From JAJFFW01 sp038531315 (GTDB lineage: Bacteria > Pseudomonadota > Alphaproteobacteria > Caulobacterales > Parvularculaceae): a stretch of DNA of 64,000 nucleotides. The notes under the pieces are model-generated. The model saw only the letters and a list, made by a program, of their open reading frames with translations, was not told the DNA's origin and searched no databases. Location: contig JBCBBT010000010.1 of assembly GCA_038531315.1 (NCBI GenBank), forward strand, positions 1-64,000, in the 5' to 3' direction. The translations under genes and the position numbers were made by a program. Shown here piece by piece: positions 44,397-52,504 of this stretch (within the stretch, counting starts at the first letter, position 1; every line of letters starts with the position of its first letter).

Positions 44397-45845
44397 ATGA
44401 CAATTGAAGCATTTGCGAATGATCTAAGCCGCGTCGGGCTTGGTCCGGACGGTCCGGGTTTCTGGCTGCTTATCGCGGCGCTATTGATGCTGACGCTGCT
44501 TTGGTTGCAAATTTCGAAACTAACCAAACGGGTCCAACGGCTGCGGGCGGCGTTACAGGACGCAAAAGTTTCTCTTGCGTCGGCTCAGGCGCGGGGCGAC
44601 GAGGCGGAAAATCTGCGGAGTGCGCTGCAGGCGGCCGGCGACGAACGGACCCGTCTTGAAAGCGCAGCTGCGGCGGGTGCGGCGCGTCTTGCAGAGCGTG
44701 AAAAGGCGCTGGCGGAATTAAAAGCGCGCATGGACACGGATTTCCAGGCGGCCGCCTCCGCGATGCTTGATAATGCGCACAAAGCCTTTCTTCAGCGTGC
44801 TGATGAGACCTTTAAACGCCATCGCGACGCATCGAGCGCTGATGCGGAGTTAAGACGGAAATCCATTCATGACCTTGTTGGCCCAATGCGCGAGACTTTG
44901 TCCCGCTACGAGAAAGGCCTTTCTGAAATGCGTCTGGAGCAGCAAAAGGCGCGCGGCGAGCTGACCAGTCGTATTGGCGACCTTGCGCGGTCTGCAAATG
45001 ACGTGCGTCTTGAGGCGCAAAAACTATCCACCGCACTGCGCGCCGGTCCGAAAGTGCGCGGTCGCTGGGGGGAAGAACAGCTCCGGAACGTTGTCGAGAT
45101 GGCGGGGATGGCGTCTTATGTGGATTTTCGGGAACAGGCCTCGCACCATGACGGCGACCAGCGTAAACAACCCGACATGGTGGTGTCACTGCCCGGCGAG
45201 CGTGTTCTCGCAGTGGACAGCAAGGTTTCATTGGGGGCGTATCTGGACGCCTTGGAAGCGGAAGATGAAACACTGCGAACCGCCCATCTCGATAAACACG
45301 CCAATGACTTATGGATGCATGTAAAGTCGTTGTCGTCCAAGGAGTATGCGGCGTCGTTGCGCGACTCCCTTGATTTTGTCGTTATGTTCGTGCCCGGTGA
45401 AAATTACTTCACCGCTGCTGTTGAGGCGCGCCCGACGCTTTTTCAAGAAGCATTTGACCGTAAGGTTTTGATTGCGACGCCAACCACACTCGTTGCGATT
45501 TTGAAATCGGCCGCTTATGGATGGCGTCAGGAAAAATCAGTCGAGAATGCCCGCGCCGTCGCCGGCATGGCCAAAGAGCTTTACGATAGCCTCAAGCGCA
45601 TGGGCGTGAACCTCGCTGGTCTTGGGAAATCGCTCGAAGGCGCCGTCAAGAAATACAATGAGCTGGTCGGCGGCATTGAAAGTCGCGTCATGCCGCGAGC
45701 GCGAAAATTTGCTGAATATGAGCTGCCGGGCGTTGAAGAGGTCATCGAAGCGGGAAAAACCGTAGAGAACCTTCCCCGCAAGCCGCGTTCTGATCGCGAC
45801 CTGCTGCTTCCGCCAACAGCGGAAGATGATCAGTCTGCAGCGTAA
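44397..45845 (+). CDS. rmuC: DNA recombination protein RmuC
   Basis: A 482-residue protein with an N-terminal TM helix (about 21-40), a coiled coil rich in Ala, Arg and Glu (about 45-215) and the RmuC nuclease-like domain. Domain landmarks are RGRWGEEQLRNVVEMAGM, the predicted PD-(D/E)xK core with Asp260 and D-S-K at 274-276, SKEYAASLRDSLDFVVMFVPGE and ATPTTLVAILKSAAYGWRQE. RmuC restrains recombination at inverted repeats in E. coli. The core Lys276 is present, in contrast to the second RmuC-domain protein encoded downstream on the opposite strand. Confidence 0.93.
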   Translation: MTIEAFANDLSRVGLGPDGPGFWLLIAALLMLTLLWLQISKLTKRVQRLRAALQDAKVSLASAQARGDEAENLRSALQAAGDERTRLESAAAAGAARLAEREKALAELKARMDTDFQAAASAMLDNAHKAFLQRADETFKRHRDASSADAELRRKSIHDLVGPMRETLSRYEKGLSEMRLEQQKARGELTSRIGDLARSANDVRLEAQKLSTALRAGPKVRGRWGEEQLRNVVEMAGMASYVDFREQASHHDGDQRKQPDMVVSLPGERVLAVDSKVSLGAYLDALEAEDETLRTAHLDKHANDLWMHVKSLSSKEYAASLRDSLDFVVMFVPGENYFTAAVEARPTLFQEAFDRKVLIATPTTLVAILKSAAYGWRQEKSVENARAVAGMAKELYDSLKRMGVNLAGLGKSLEGAVKKYNELVGGIESRVMPRARKFAEYELPGVEEVIEAGKTVENLPRKPRSDRDLLLPPTAEDDQSAA

Positions 45846-45865
45846 ATAGCTGATTTTGACCGCCA

Positions 45866-46225
45866 TTGGTCGTCGGCGATGCGTTGACGGCGCCGCCATC
45901 AACCAATAAAAATCCAGCAAACATCTCGCTGCGTGATGTTTTCGTCGCTATTGAAGGCCCTCAGGCTTCATTTCATTGTACGGAAGTTCGCCAGAAAGCG
46001 CCTTGCGCAGCATCAAAGTCACAATGCGCCAAGCCATGCATCATCGCCGCCGGTTTTTATATCGCCGCCAGTTTTTATGATGCTGAAAAAGCCTTTCGCG
46101 CGTCACTTCAAGAGGTGTCGATTTTGGACGTGTTGATCGCCGCCGCACAGGAAACTGATAAGTCGCGGGTCCAGCGGATCGGAAAATGGATCAATGAAAT
46201 GAGCGCAAATACGGCCGGAGCCTAG
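45866..46225 (+). pseudogene. N-terminally truncated Rrf2-family regulator remnant
   Basis: A short open frame with an in-frame stop at 45857-45859 just upstream. From residue 20 it follows the C-terminal half of Rrf2 regulators: NISLRDVFVAIEGPQASF, then four cysteines in FHCTEVRQKAPCA and QCAKPC that resemble the Fe-S cysteine region, and EKAFRASLQEVSILDVLIAAA. The winged helix of about 70 residues that should precede this is absent, and rmuC ends directly upstream. An 18-base tandem duplication (46043-46060 and 46061-46078) gives IAAGFY-IAASFY. The only possible start is a TTG with no evident ribosome-binding site. Its stop overlaps that of the RmuC-like gene on the other strand. Confidence 0.6.
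46043..46078. repeat. 18-base tandem duplication
   Basis: ATCGCCGCCGGTTTTTAT is followed at once by a copy with one change (G to A at its tenth base). It lies inside the Rrf2 remnant and keeps the frame. Confidence 0.8.
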
Positions 46226-48654
46226 CGCAATGGAAAGCTCGGCGACTCTGTTTGCCGGAGCGCATCCTTATCCCATGCGTCCGGGTCGGTTGGGCGCGAC
46301 AGCGTCGTCGGCGGCGCCGGGCGCGCCCGCTGCGCGTTTTGATCTGTGCGCGTAGCGACGGGCGCGCGGTCTGCTTGCGGCTGCCGTTGACGGGGCGCTT
46401 CGTGCCCGACAGGATTTTCGCCGTAACCAAACGAAGGCGCCGGCGCCTCCGCGGGTGGCTGTGTGCGCGGCGCTGGTGTGTAAGCCCGGGGCGTCGCCTC
46501 AGGCTGCTGGCGGATTTCGTCGCCGCGCCGCGCCGCATAGGCCTGCTCTGCAAAGCTCTCCCGCGCGCCGCCGTCATAGCGTCCTGCCGGCGTAGGCGTC
46601 ACCGGGCCGCGCACCGGCGCGGCCGGCGGCTCCGGCGGCATTGTCGATTGAGCGGGAGCGGGCTCGCCCGTATGGATCGCATAGCGCCCGTCCCGATCAA
46701 ATCCGCCGCCATTTGCATGCGCCGCCATGGTCTGGCCCGAGCGCGTAATTTTTTCCGCACGGCGCCACACCTGATCCGTACTCGTTAAAACGTCACGGAC
46801 ATTAGAGCGCGTTTGATCGAAGTTTCGTTCAAGGTCGGCGACGCGGTGGCGCAAATCATCAACTTCGCCGAGTACGTGCGTTGCTTCCTCATGGATATCC
46901 GCCGCCGCTGTGCGCATATCAGCATCACGCAAAATGGCTCTTATAGTATGCAGCGTCGCCATCAACGTTGTCGGCGAGACAATCCAGACGCGCGCGCGGT
47001 AACCGTCCTGAACAACGTCAGGGAAGCGCGCCTGAATATCAGCATAGACTTGTTCCGAAGGGATGAACATCAACGCCGACTCGGCGGTCTGGTCCGGGAT
47101 TATCAAGCGCTCTGCGATATCGACAATGTGGCGCAGCGCAGTGCGACGGAATTCGTTTTCCGCCGTTTCATTGTTCTCGCGATCTTCAAAGGCGCGTTGG
47201 AGGCTCGACCATGCCTCCAATGGAAAGCTCGCATCGACGGCAACCGGTCCGGGCGGTTGCGGTAACAAAATCAAACAGTCGGCTTTGCGATTATTCGAAA
47301 GCAGCGCATTGAACTGATATGCATCCGGCGGCAATGCGTTGCGCAGAATGTCGCCGAGTTGGACGATTGGCGATGAGAAATTCGCAGCCGCCGGGCGTGC
47401 GCTGGTCGAAGTCTGCGCGAGCGTCAACGTGTTACGCAAATCTGCAATATCCGCGCGGAGCGCCTCCAGTTCTGCCGGTTCAGCAATTTGATTGAGCCGT
47501 TCATTCATCGCCATGAGGGCGGTGTCGACTGACTCGCGATGATCCTTGAGGCGCTGCGAGATTAGGTCGGCGCCCGCCATCATTGCGGCGTCGGAATTCG
47601 CGTTGGCGGCCAATGCGGGCGCGCCCGCCCCAATTTTGTTTTCAAGGGCCGCAAATTTTTCCTCAAGCGCCCGCGATACGGCGGTCTCAATGACGGCTTC
47701 GCTTGAATGCGCCTGTTGTTGTGCGAGTGCCGCTTCGCGTTTGCGCGCCTCGAAGTCCGCCTCTCGTTGCGCCAGCCTCTGGCGCTCGAACTCGGCGTCC
47801 CGCTCTGCAGCAATCCGCGCTTGTTCATCTTCGCGCCGGCGCGCCTCGTATTCCGCTTGCCGACGAATTTCCGCCGCATCTGCTTCGGCCTGCTGCTTGA
47901 TGGACGCAGCATCATCATTCGCAAAGGCATTATTTTCTTCGTATAGCGATGATTTTAGATCAGTGCGTCTGGACTGAAAGAACGCGCCGGGTCGAACGTC
48001 GTTATCCCCTATTTGCGCGTCGTCACGGGGCGCGAAGCCTGTGTCAGGCGGCGCAAGCGTCGTATCGGCGATGTCCCCGTTAAGGGTTTCGTCTGCCGTC
48101 TCGCTTTTCTTTTTGCGCGAAAAAAGACCGCCAAATTTTTTCTTTTTCTTTTTTTCGGACTTTATGGCCTCGGCCGGGGCGTCGAAGCGATCGTCCGCCT
48201 GCGCGTCAGCCTCGTAATACCCGTTCGGTTGATCTCGGTCGGTGAGCGCCAGTGCTTCGTTGCGCGCCTCCGCCGGGCGCTCAATCACGACCTCGGCAAG
48301 ATCGTCATCGGAATAGTCTGCGTCGGTCGATCTATCCTGGTGATGCGTCGCAAGATCGCCGTTCTGGTTCGCAGGGCTTTGCTCATCATCAAAGGTGATT
48401 TCCGCATCCGCGCCCGCAGGCTGAAAATACTTGGCCTTGGCCGCTTTCTCCGCTCGCGCATCCCGCAAAACGCGCGAGCGCATCATCAAATATATGATTG
48501 AGAAGAAAATCAGAAAACAAGAAACGACGACAATCCACAGGATGTTCGCCGGGCCGTCAAAAAATGGCGTGGTTGAGCTGTTCGCTGTTGCAGCGACTGC
48601 ATTGCTCAATTCATCCGGAACCGTTTCCTGGACGAAGATGCCGAACGAAACCAT
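46222..48654 (-). CDS. Membrane-anchored RmuC-domain paralogue, degenerate active site
   Basis: An 810-residue protein: TM helix about 38-58; an acidic low-complexity region with a Lys cluster (about 166-183); a coiled coil about 250-340 rich in Ala, Glu, Arg and Gln; an RmuC-like domain about 430-645; and a Pro/Arg-rich disordered tail to 810. Shared RmuC features include LPPDAYQF, KADCLILLPQPPGP, the IIPDQTAESALMFIPSEQVYADI block and VWIVSPTTLMATLHTIRAIL. The D-x-K core reads D-A-S at 474-476, so the predicted catalytic lysine is Ser476, and RGxWGE is QLGD-like. A nuclease role is therefore doubtful; a structural envelope or DNA-tethering role is possible. It converges on rmuC. Confidence 0.82.
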   Translation of the reverse strand: MVSFGIFVQETVPDELSNAVAATANSSTTPFFDGPANILWIVVVSCFLIFFSIIYLMMRSRVLRDARAEKAAKAKYFQPAGADAEITFDDEQSPANQNGDLATHHQDRSTDADYSDDDLAEVVIERPAEARNEALALTDRDQPNGYYEADAQADDRFDAPAEAIKSEKKKKKKFGGLFSRKKKSETADETLNGDIADTTLAPPDTGFAPRDDAQIGDNDVRPGAFFQSRRTDLKSSLYEENNAFANDDAASIKQQAEADAAEIRRQAEYEARRREDEQARIAAERDAEFERQRLAQREADFEARKREAALAQQQAHSSEAVIETAVSRALEEKFAALENKIGAGAPALAANANSDAAMMAGADLISQRLKDHRESVDTALMAMNERLNQIAEPAELEALRADIADLRNTLTLAQTSTSARPAAANFSSPIVQLGDILRNALPPDAYQFNALLSNNRKADCLILLPQPPGPVAVDASFPLEAWSSLQRAFEDRENNETAENEFRRTALRHIVDIAERLIIPDQTAESALMFIPSEQVYADIQARFPDVVQDGYRARVWIVSPTTLMATLHTIRAILRDADMRTAAADIHEEATHVLGEVDDLRHRVADLERNFDQTRSNVRDVLTSTDQVWRRAEKITRSGQTMAAHANGGGFDRDGRYAIHTGEPAPAQSTMPPEPPAAPVRGPVTPTPAGRYDGGARESFAEQAYAARRGDEIRQQPEATPRAYTPAPRTQPPAEAPAPSFGYGENPVGHEAPRQRQPQADRAPVATRTDQNAQRARPAPPTTLSRPTDPDAWDKDALRQTESPSFPLR

Positions 48655-48786
48655 CGGAAGCTGGACCCCACACTCAAACTTCTGTGATTTGTAAATGAAA
48701 AGTTAATGGTTTGCGAGGGTTATGCGTCGCCGGGCTCGCCGGCGGGCGGCTTGACCGTGCTCCACAGGGCACTTACCTCAGCGAGC

Positions 48787-49305
48787 ATGACAATCCGACC
48801 GATCCTGACCGCGCCAAATCCAATTTTGCGCCAGAAATCACGGCCTGTAGAGGTTGTGGACGACGCGGTGCGCACGCTCATGGACGATATGCTGGAGACC
48901 ATGTACGCGGCGCCGGGCATTGGGCTCGCTGCAATTCAGATCGGCGAGCCGCTCCGGGTCATCGTTATGGATCTCGCCGGTTCAGACGAAGAGCCGGAAC
49001 CGCGCTATTTTGTAAATCCGGTGATCGTCAATCCTTCAGGAGAAACAAAGCCTTACGAGGAGGGCTGTCTGTCAGTGCCGGATTTCTCCGACGAGGTCGA
49101 GAGACCGGCGCGATGTACAGTCGAGTATCTGGATTATAGTGGCGCGCCGCAGACGCTTGAGGCGGACGGGCTGTTGGCGGTCTGTATTCAACACGAGATG
49201 GATCATCTTGAGGGTGTTCTGTTCATCGATCGTTTGTCGCGACTGAAACGCGACCGGGTCCTCAAACGCCTGAAAAAAGAACAGCGTCTCGCCGCCGCCG
49301 AATAA
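48787..49305 (+). CDS. def: Peptide deformylase
   Basis: Removes the formyl group from nascent N-terminal methionine. The 172 residues carry the three metal-site motifs: GIGLAAIQIG, EEGCLSVP and QHEMDHLEG. The start at 48787 (MTIRPILTAPNP) matches the family N terminus; the longer frame back to 48706 adds 27 unlikely residues. It is followed by fmt on the same strand, the usual def-fmt pairing. Confidence 0.96.
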   Translation: MTIRPILTAPNPILRQKSRPVEVVDDAVRTLMDDMLETMYAAPGIGLAAIQIGEPLRVIVMDLAGSDEEPEPRYFVNPVIVNPSGETKPYEEGCLSVPDFSDEVERPARCTVEYLDYSGAPQTLEADGLLAVCIQHEMDHLEGVLFIDRLSRLKRDRVLKRLKKEQRLAAAE

Positions 49306-49332
49306 ATTCGACTGTTGGTTGTATCCGACCCC

Positions 49333-49348
49333 ATTACACTTCTGTAAT
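49333..49348. promoter_or_regulatory. Inverted repeat ATTACA-CTTC-TGTAAT between def and fmt
   Basis: Perfect 6-4-6 inverted repeat about 46 bases before the fmt start, with the arm spacing typical of CRP/FNR-family operators but a different sequence. It may regulate fmt separately from def. Chance occurrence is possible. Confidence 0.3.
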
Positions 49349-49393
49349 TTTCCTCATAGTGCGGCGCCGAAAACACGCCCTTAACGGAGAAAC

Positions 49394-50338
49394 ATGGCCA
49401 TGCGGCTCGCCTTTATGGGAACCCCCGAGTTTTCCGTGCCTGCAATGGCGGAGCTCGCCGCCGCGGGGCACGAGATTGTTGCTGTCTACACCAAGGCTCC
49501 GCAACCGGCCGGCCGGGGCCAAAAGCTGAAAAAGTCGCCCGTTCATCGGTTCGCAGAAAAAAACGGGTTTGAGGTTCGTTGCCCGGCGAGTTTCAAGTCC
49601 CAAGAGGCGCGCGCTGCGTTTCGGGCGCTCGATCTCGATGCGGCTTTTGTCGTTGCCTACGGTCTGATCCTGCCGCAAGCCGTTCTGGATGCGCCGCGCC
49701 TCGGTTGTTTTAATCTTCACGCGTCGTTGTTGCCTCGCTGGCGCGGCGCAGCGCCGATCCATCGCGCGATTATGGCGGGAGACGCAGAAACAGGCGTTCA
49801 GGTGATGCGGATGGAAGCGGGCCTTGATACCGGACCGATCCTCCTTTCAGAGACAACGCCAATTCGTCCGGACGATACGACCGGCAGTCTCCATGAGCGT
49901 CTTGCGGCGCTGGGCGCTGATCTCGCGCCCCGCGCATTGGCGGCGCTGGCGCGCGGCGGCGCACAGGAAACACCTCAGTCAGAGGCCGGTATTACGTATG
50001 CTGACAAAATTACGGCTGACGAGGCGCGCATTGACTGGCACCGCCCGGCGCGTGAAGTCGATTGGCATATTCGGGGTCTCTCGCCATTTCCGGGCGCGTG
50101 GTTTTATGCCGACGTCAACGGCAAGGAGACCCGCATCAAGGCGCTAATGTCAAAACGATCCGACGACCAGATATCGCAAGAACCCGGTACTGTCATGGAC
50201 TCAACGAAAGGTCTGACGATCGCGTGTGGAGACGGCGCTGTCGTGATTACTGTTCTTCAGCGCGAGGGAAAATCAGCGCAAAGCGCACTCGATTTTACCA
50301 ACGGCGCCAGCGTCAAACCCGGTTTTCAAGTTTCCTAA
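49394..50338 (+). CDS. fmt: Methionyl-tRNA formyltransferase
   Basis: Formylates initiator Met-tRNA using 10-formyltetrahydrofolate. The 314-residue protein has the N-terminal MRLAFMGTPEFSVPAM, an active-site region HASLLPRWRGAAPIHRAIM, and GDAETGVQVMRMEAGLDTGPIL, then a C-terminal OB-like domain with PFPGAWFYAD. An ATG at 49400 is also possible; GGAG lies before both. It converges on lepB with a 6-base gap. Confidence 0.96.
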   Translation: MAMRLAFMGTPEFSVPAMAELAAAGHEIVAVYTKAPQPAGRGQKLKKSPVHRFAEKNGFEVRCPASFKSQEARAAFRALDLDAAFVVAYGLILPQAVLDAPRLGCFNLHASLLPRWRGAAPIHRAIMAGDAETGVQVMRMEAGLDTGPILLSETTPIRPDDTTGSLHERLAALGADLAPRALAALARGGAQETPQSEAGITYADKITADEARIDWHRPAREVDWHIRGLSPFPGAWFYADVNGKETRIKALMSKRSDDQISQEPGTVMDSTKGLTIACGDGAVVITVLQREGKSAQSALDFTNGASVKPGFQVS

Positions 50339-50344
50339 GGGCGC

Positions 50345-51088
50345 CTAAAGCGCTGAAAACCACTTTGTCTGGCGGCATTGGACGCCGGGCTCGCGCCGGC
50401 AGCGATGGGTGGAAAACGGGATCGCCACCGCCTTTCCGATTAAATGATCAGCCGGGACAAATCCGACGCCGCGTTTCAGGAAGCGGCTGTCAACGGAGTT
50501 GTCCCGATTATCGCCCATGACAAAATAATGCCGCTCGGGAACGATTACCGGGGCCATCGCGTCCCCGAAGCCGAAATCCGATCGCTCAAAGATTGTGTGC
50601 TTTGTATCGACGGTCCCCGGTAGTATTTCAGTATAGGTGTCGACGGCGACCACGCCGCCGCGATATTCGCGATATACATATCGCCCTGTCGGCTCGCGGG
50701 AGATGCGCGTCCCATTGACGTATAGCCGGCCTTCTTTCAAAGCCACACTGTCGCCCGGTAAAGCGACAATGCGCTTGATCATGACGTCTTTCGTGCGCGG
50801 GTGTTTGAAGACGGCTATATCGCCGCGCTCAGCAGGTCTTGAGAAGATGCGTCCATCCGGCGTCATGAAATCAGGCAACGCCGAAAAAGGCGCAGAGTGA
50901 CGGCTGTAGCCATAGGCGAATTTCGAGACAGCGACGCGATCGCCGACCTGAAGTGTCGGCATCATGCTCTCACTTGGAATATGATACATGCCAAAAGCAG
51001 TAGTGCGGAATACCGCCATGCACGCTATGACGAGCGCGACAAACTTGATTTCAGAGATAAAAACTGCGGCCCGGCTGCGCATGGTCAC
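50345..51088 (-). CDS. lepB: Signal peptidase I
   Basis: Membrane serine protease that cleaves signal peptides. The 247-residue protein has an N-terminal TM helix (FVALVIACMAVFRTTAF), the catalytic serine in IPSESMMPTL, the general-base lysine in VMIKRIVALPGDSV and the MGDNRDNSVDSR box. The C terminus, with cysteines and THRCRREPGVQC, is somewhat extended. The start is probably the GTG at 51088 with GGAGT 6 bases upstream; an ATG at 51083 is also in frame. It is divergent from truA with only 31 bases between starts. Confidence 0.95.
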   Translation of the reverse strand: MTMRSRAAVFISEIKFVALVIACMAVFRTTAFGMYHIPSESMMPTLQVGDRVAVSKFAYGYSRHSAPFSALPDFMTPDGRIFSRPAERGDIAVFKHPRTKDVMIKRIVALPGDSVALKEGRLYVNGTRISREPTGRYVYREYRGGVVAVDTYTEILPGTVDTKHTIFERSDFGFGDAMAPVIVPERHYFVMGDNRDNSVDSRFLKRGVGFVPADHLIGKAVAIPFSTHRCRREPGVQCRQTKWFSAL

Positions 51089-51119
51089 AATGGAACTCCT
51101 GTGAGAGACTTCTTGTAAA

Positions 51120-51872
51120 ATGCCATTTCGTTATAAACTAATTCTTGAGTTTGACGGCGGCCCCTTTGTCGGTTGGCAGCGCCAGACGAACGGTTTGTCG
51201 ATTCAGGAGGCCCTCGAAGAGGCTGTTTTTCGTTTTTGCAGCGAGCGAGTATCAGCGACCGGAGCAGGACGGACTGACGCTGGCGTGCACGCGCTCGCAA
51301 TGCCGGCGCATATTGATTTGTTAAAAGAGCAATCTTGTGATGTCGTCCGAGATGCTATCAATTTTCATTTGAAGCCATATCCCATCGCTGTGACGTCCGT
51401 ATACGCGGTAAACCAGCACTTTCATGCACGTTTTAGCGCTGCGGCGCGTCACTACCTATACCGATTTGCAACACGTCGCGCGCCGCTCGCGCTTGATGCG
51501 GGTCGCGCCTGGCGCATTCCCGCGACGCTTAACGTCGAGGCGATGCATGAGGCTGCGCAATCGCTGACGGGAAAGCATGATTTTACAACATTTCGCGCCG
51601 CGCAGTGTCAGGCAAAATCGCCTGTGAGGACGCTCAGTGAAATAAGCGTGACCGAAACCGGCGAGGGGGCGGCGCTGCGCGTTTGCGCACCGTCATTTCT
51701 CCACCATCAGGTGCGTTCAATTGCCGGGAGCCTTGCGCAGGTTGGGCTCGGCAAATGGGGTAAAGCGGAGATCGCCGCTGCGCTCAAAGCTGCTGACCGT
51801 AAAGCTTGCGGGCCGGTCGCCCCAGCCGAAGGTCTTTATTTCGTCAAGGCGGATTATCCGGCGGATGGGTAA
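51120..51872 (+). CDS. truA: tRNA pseudouridine(38-40) synthase
   Basis: A 250-residue enzyme modifying uridines 38-40 of tRNA anticodon arms. It shows YKLILEFDGGPFVGWQRQ at the N terminus, the catalytic Asp in GRTDAGVHALAM, HYLYRF, GKHDFTTFRAAQCQAKSP, and HQVRSIAGSL near the C terminus. Its 3' end overlaps the end of the following minus-strand gene by 19 bases. Confidence 0.96.
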   Translation: MPFRYKLILEFDGGPFVGWQRQTNGLSIQEALEEAVFRFCSERVSATGAGRTDAGVHALAMPAHIDLLKEQSCDVVRDAINFHLKPYPIAVTSVYAVNQHFHARFSAAARHYLYRFATRRAPLALDAGRAWRIPATLNVEAMHEAAQSLTGKHDFTTFRAAQCQAKSPVRTLSEISVTETGEGAALRVCAPSFLHHQVRSIAGSLAQVGLGKWGKAEIAAALKAADRKACGPVAPAEGLYFVKADYPADG

Positions 51873-52504
51873 AGCGCTTGAAGCGCCCACGTAGCGGCGC
51901 CGGCGACCACGGCGTTTGACGCCAGCGTGATTGCGATCAACAGTATAAGGATTGCAACTGTTGTCGAAACGCTTGCCCCGAGCGCTTTGCGGAATATCGC
52001 CCACAAAATAAATATGCTGACAGCCAGCGCCGGCAAGCTCAATAAACCTAAAGCTGCGCCAAAAAAACCGATTAACATCGTTGGGACCGCCTGGATTGCA
52101 GTCGTCAGGACCTGCGCCCAGTTGTAACAAATGATAGCGCTGGCGATCTTGCCGCTGACATCGCTCGCGCGCGCAATGGCGGCGATGCCGACAATGCTTA
52201 GTGCCCAGTCGATGACAAAGCCAACCACGTTCACCGCAAGATAGAAAACCGGGTGTGCGGCCGCGAGCGGTGCGGCTTCGGCCAGTGCGGGCGTCGCGAG
52301 GATTGTCCTGCGGGCCGCTAGAACACCAATCGCAAAGAACGGCAGTGCAAAGACAATCGCCCAGAATGATGCAAAAAAATCATCCACCGACTGCCGTACG
52401 CCCGATTGAGCCGCAGGGTCGCCATCGGCCAACTCACCCGCAGGCGTGAACGCTAACCGCAACACGCCGGAAATCTGATCGGCCGCCAGTTGAAGAGATA
52501 TCAA
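51854..52504 (-). CDS. Polytopic membrane protein of unknown function
   Basis: A 216-residue protein with about five hydrophobic helices, for example FWAIVFALPFFAIGVLAA, FYLAVNVVGFVIDWALSIVG, VPTMLIGFFGAALGLLSL and AVSIFILWAIF. I do not recognise its family. The only plausible start is a TTG at 52504 that overlaps the dapE stop (TTGA), implying coupling to dapE. No good ribosome-binding site is seen. Its last 19 bases overlap truA on the other strand. Confidence 0.7.
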   Translation of the reverse strand: MISLQLAADQISGVLRLAFTPAGELADGDPAAQSGVRQSVDDFFASFWAIVFALPFFAIGVLAARRTILATPALAEAAPLAAAHPVFYLAVNVVGFVIDWALSIVGIAAIARASDVSGKIASAIICYNWAQVLTTAIQAVPTMLIGFFGAALGLLSLPALAVSIFILWAIFRKALGASVSTTVAILILLIAITLASNAVVAGAATWALQALYPSAG

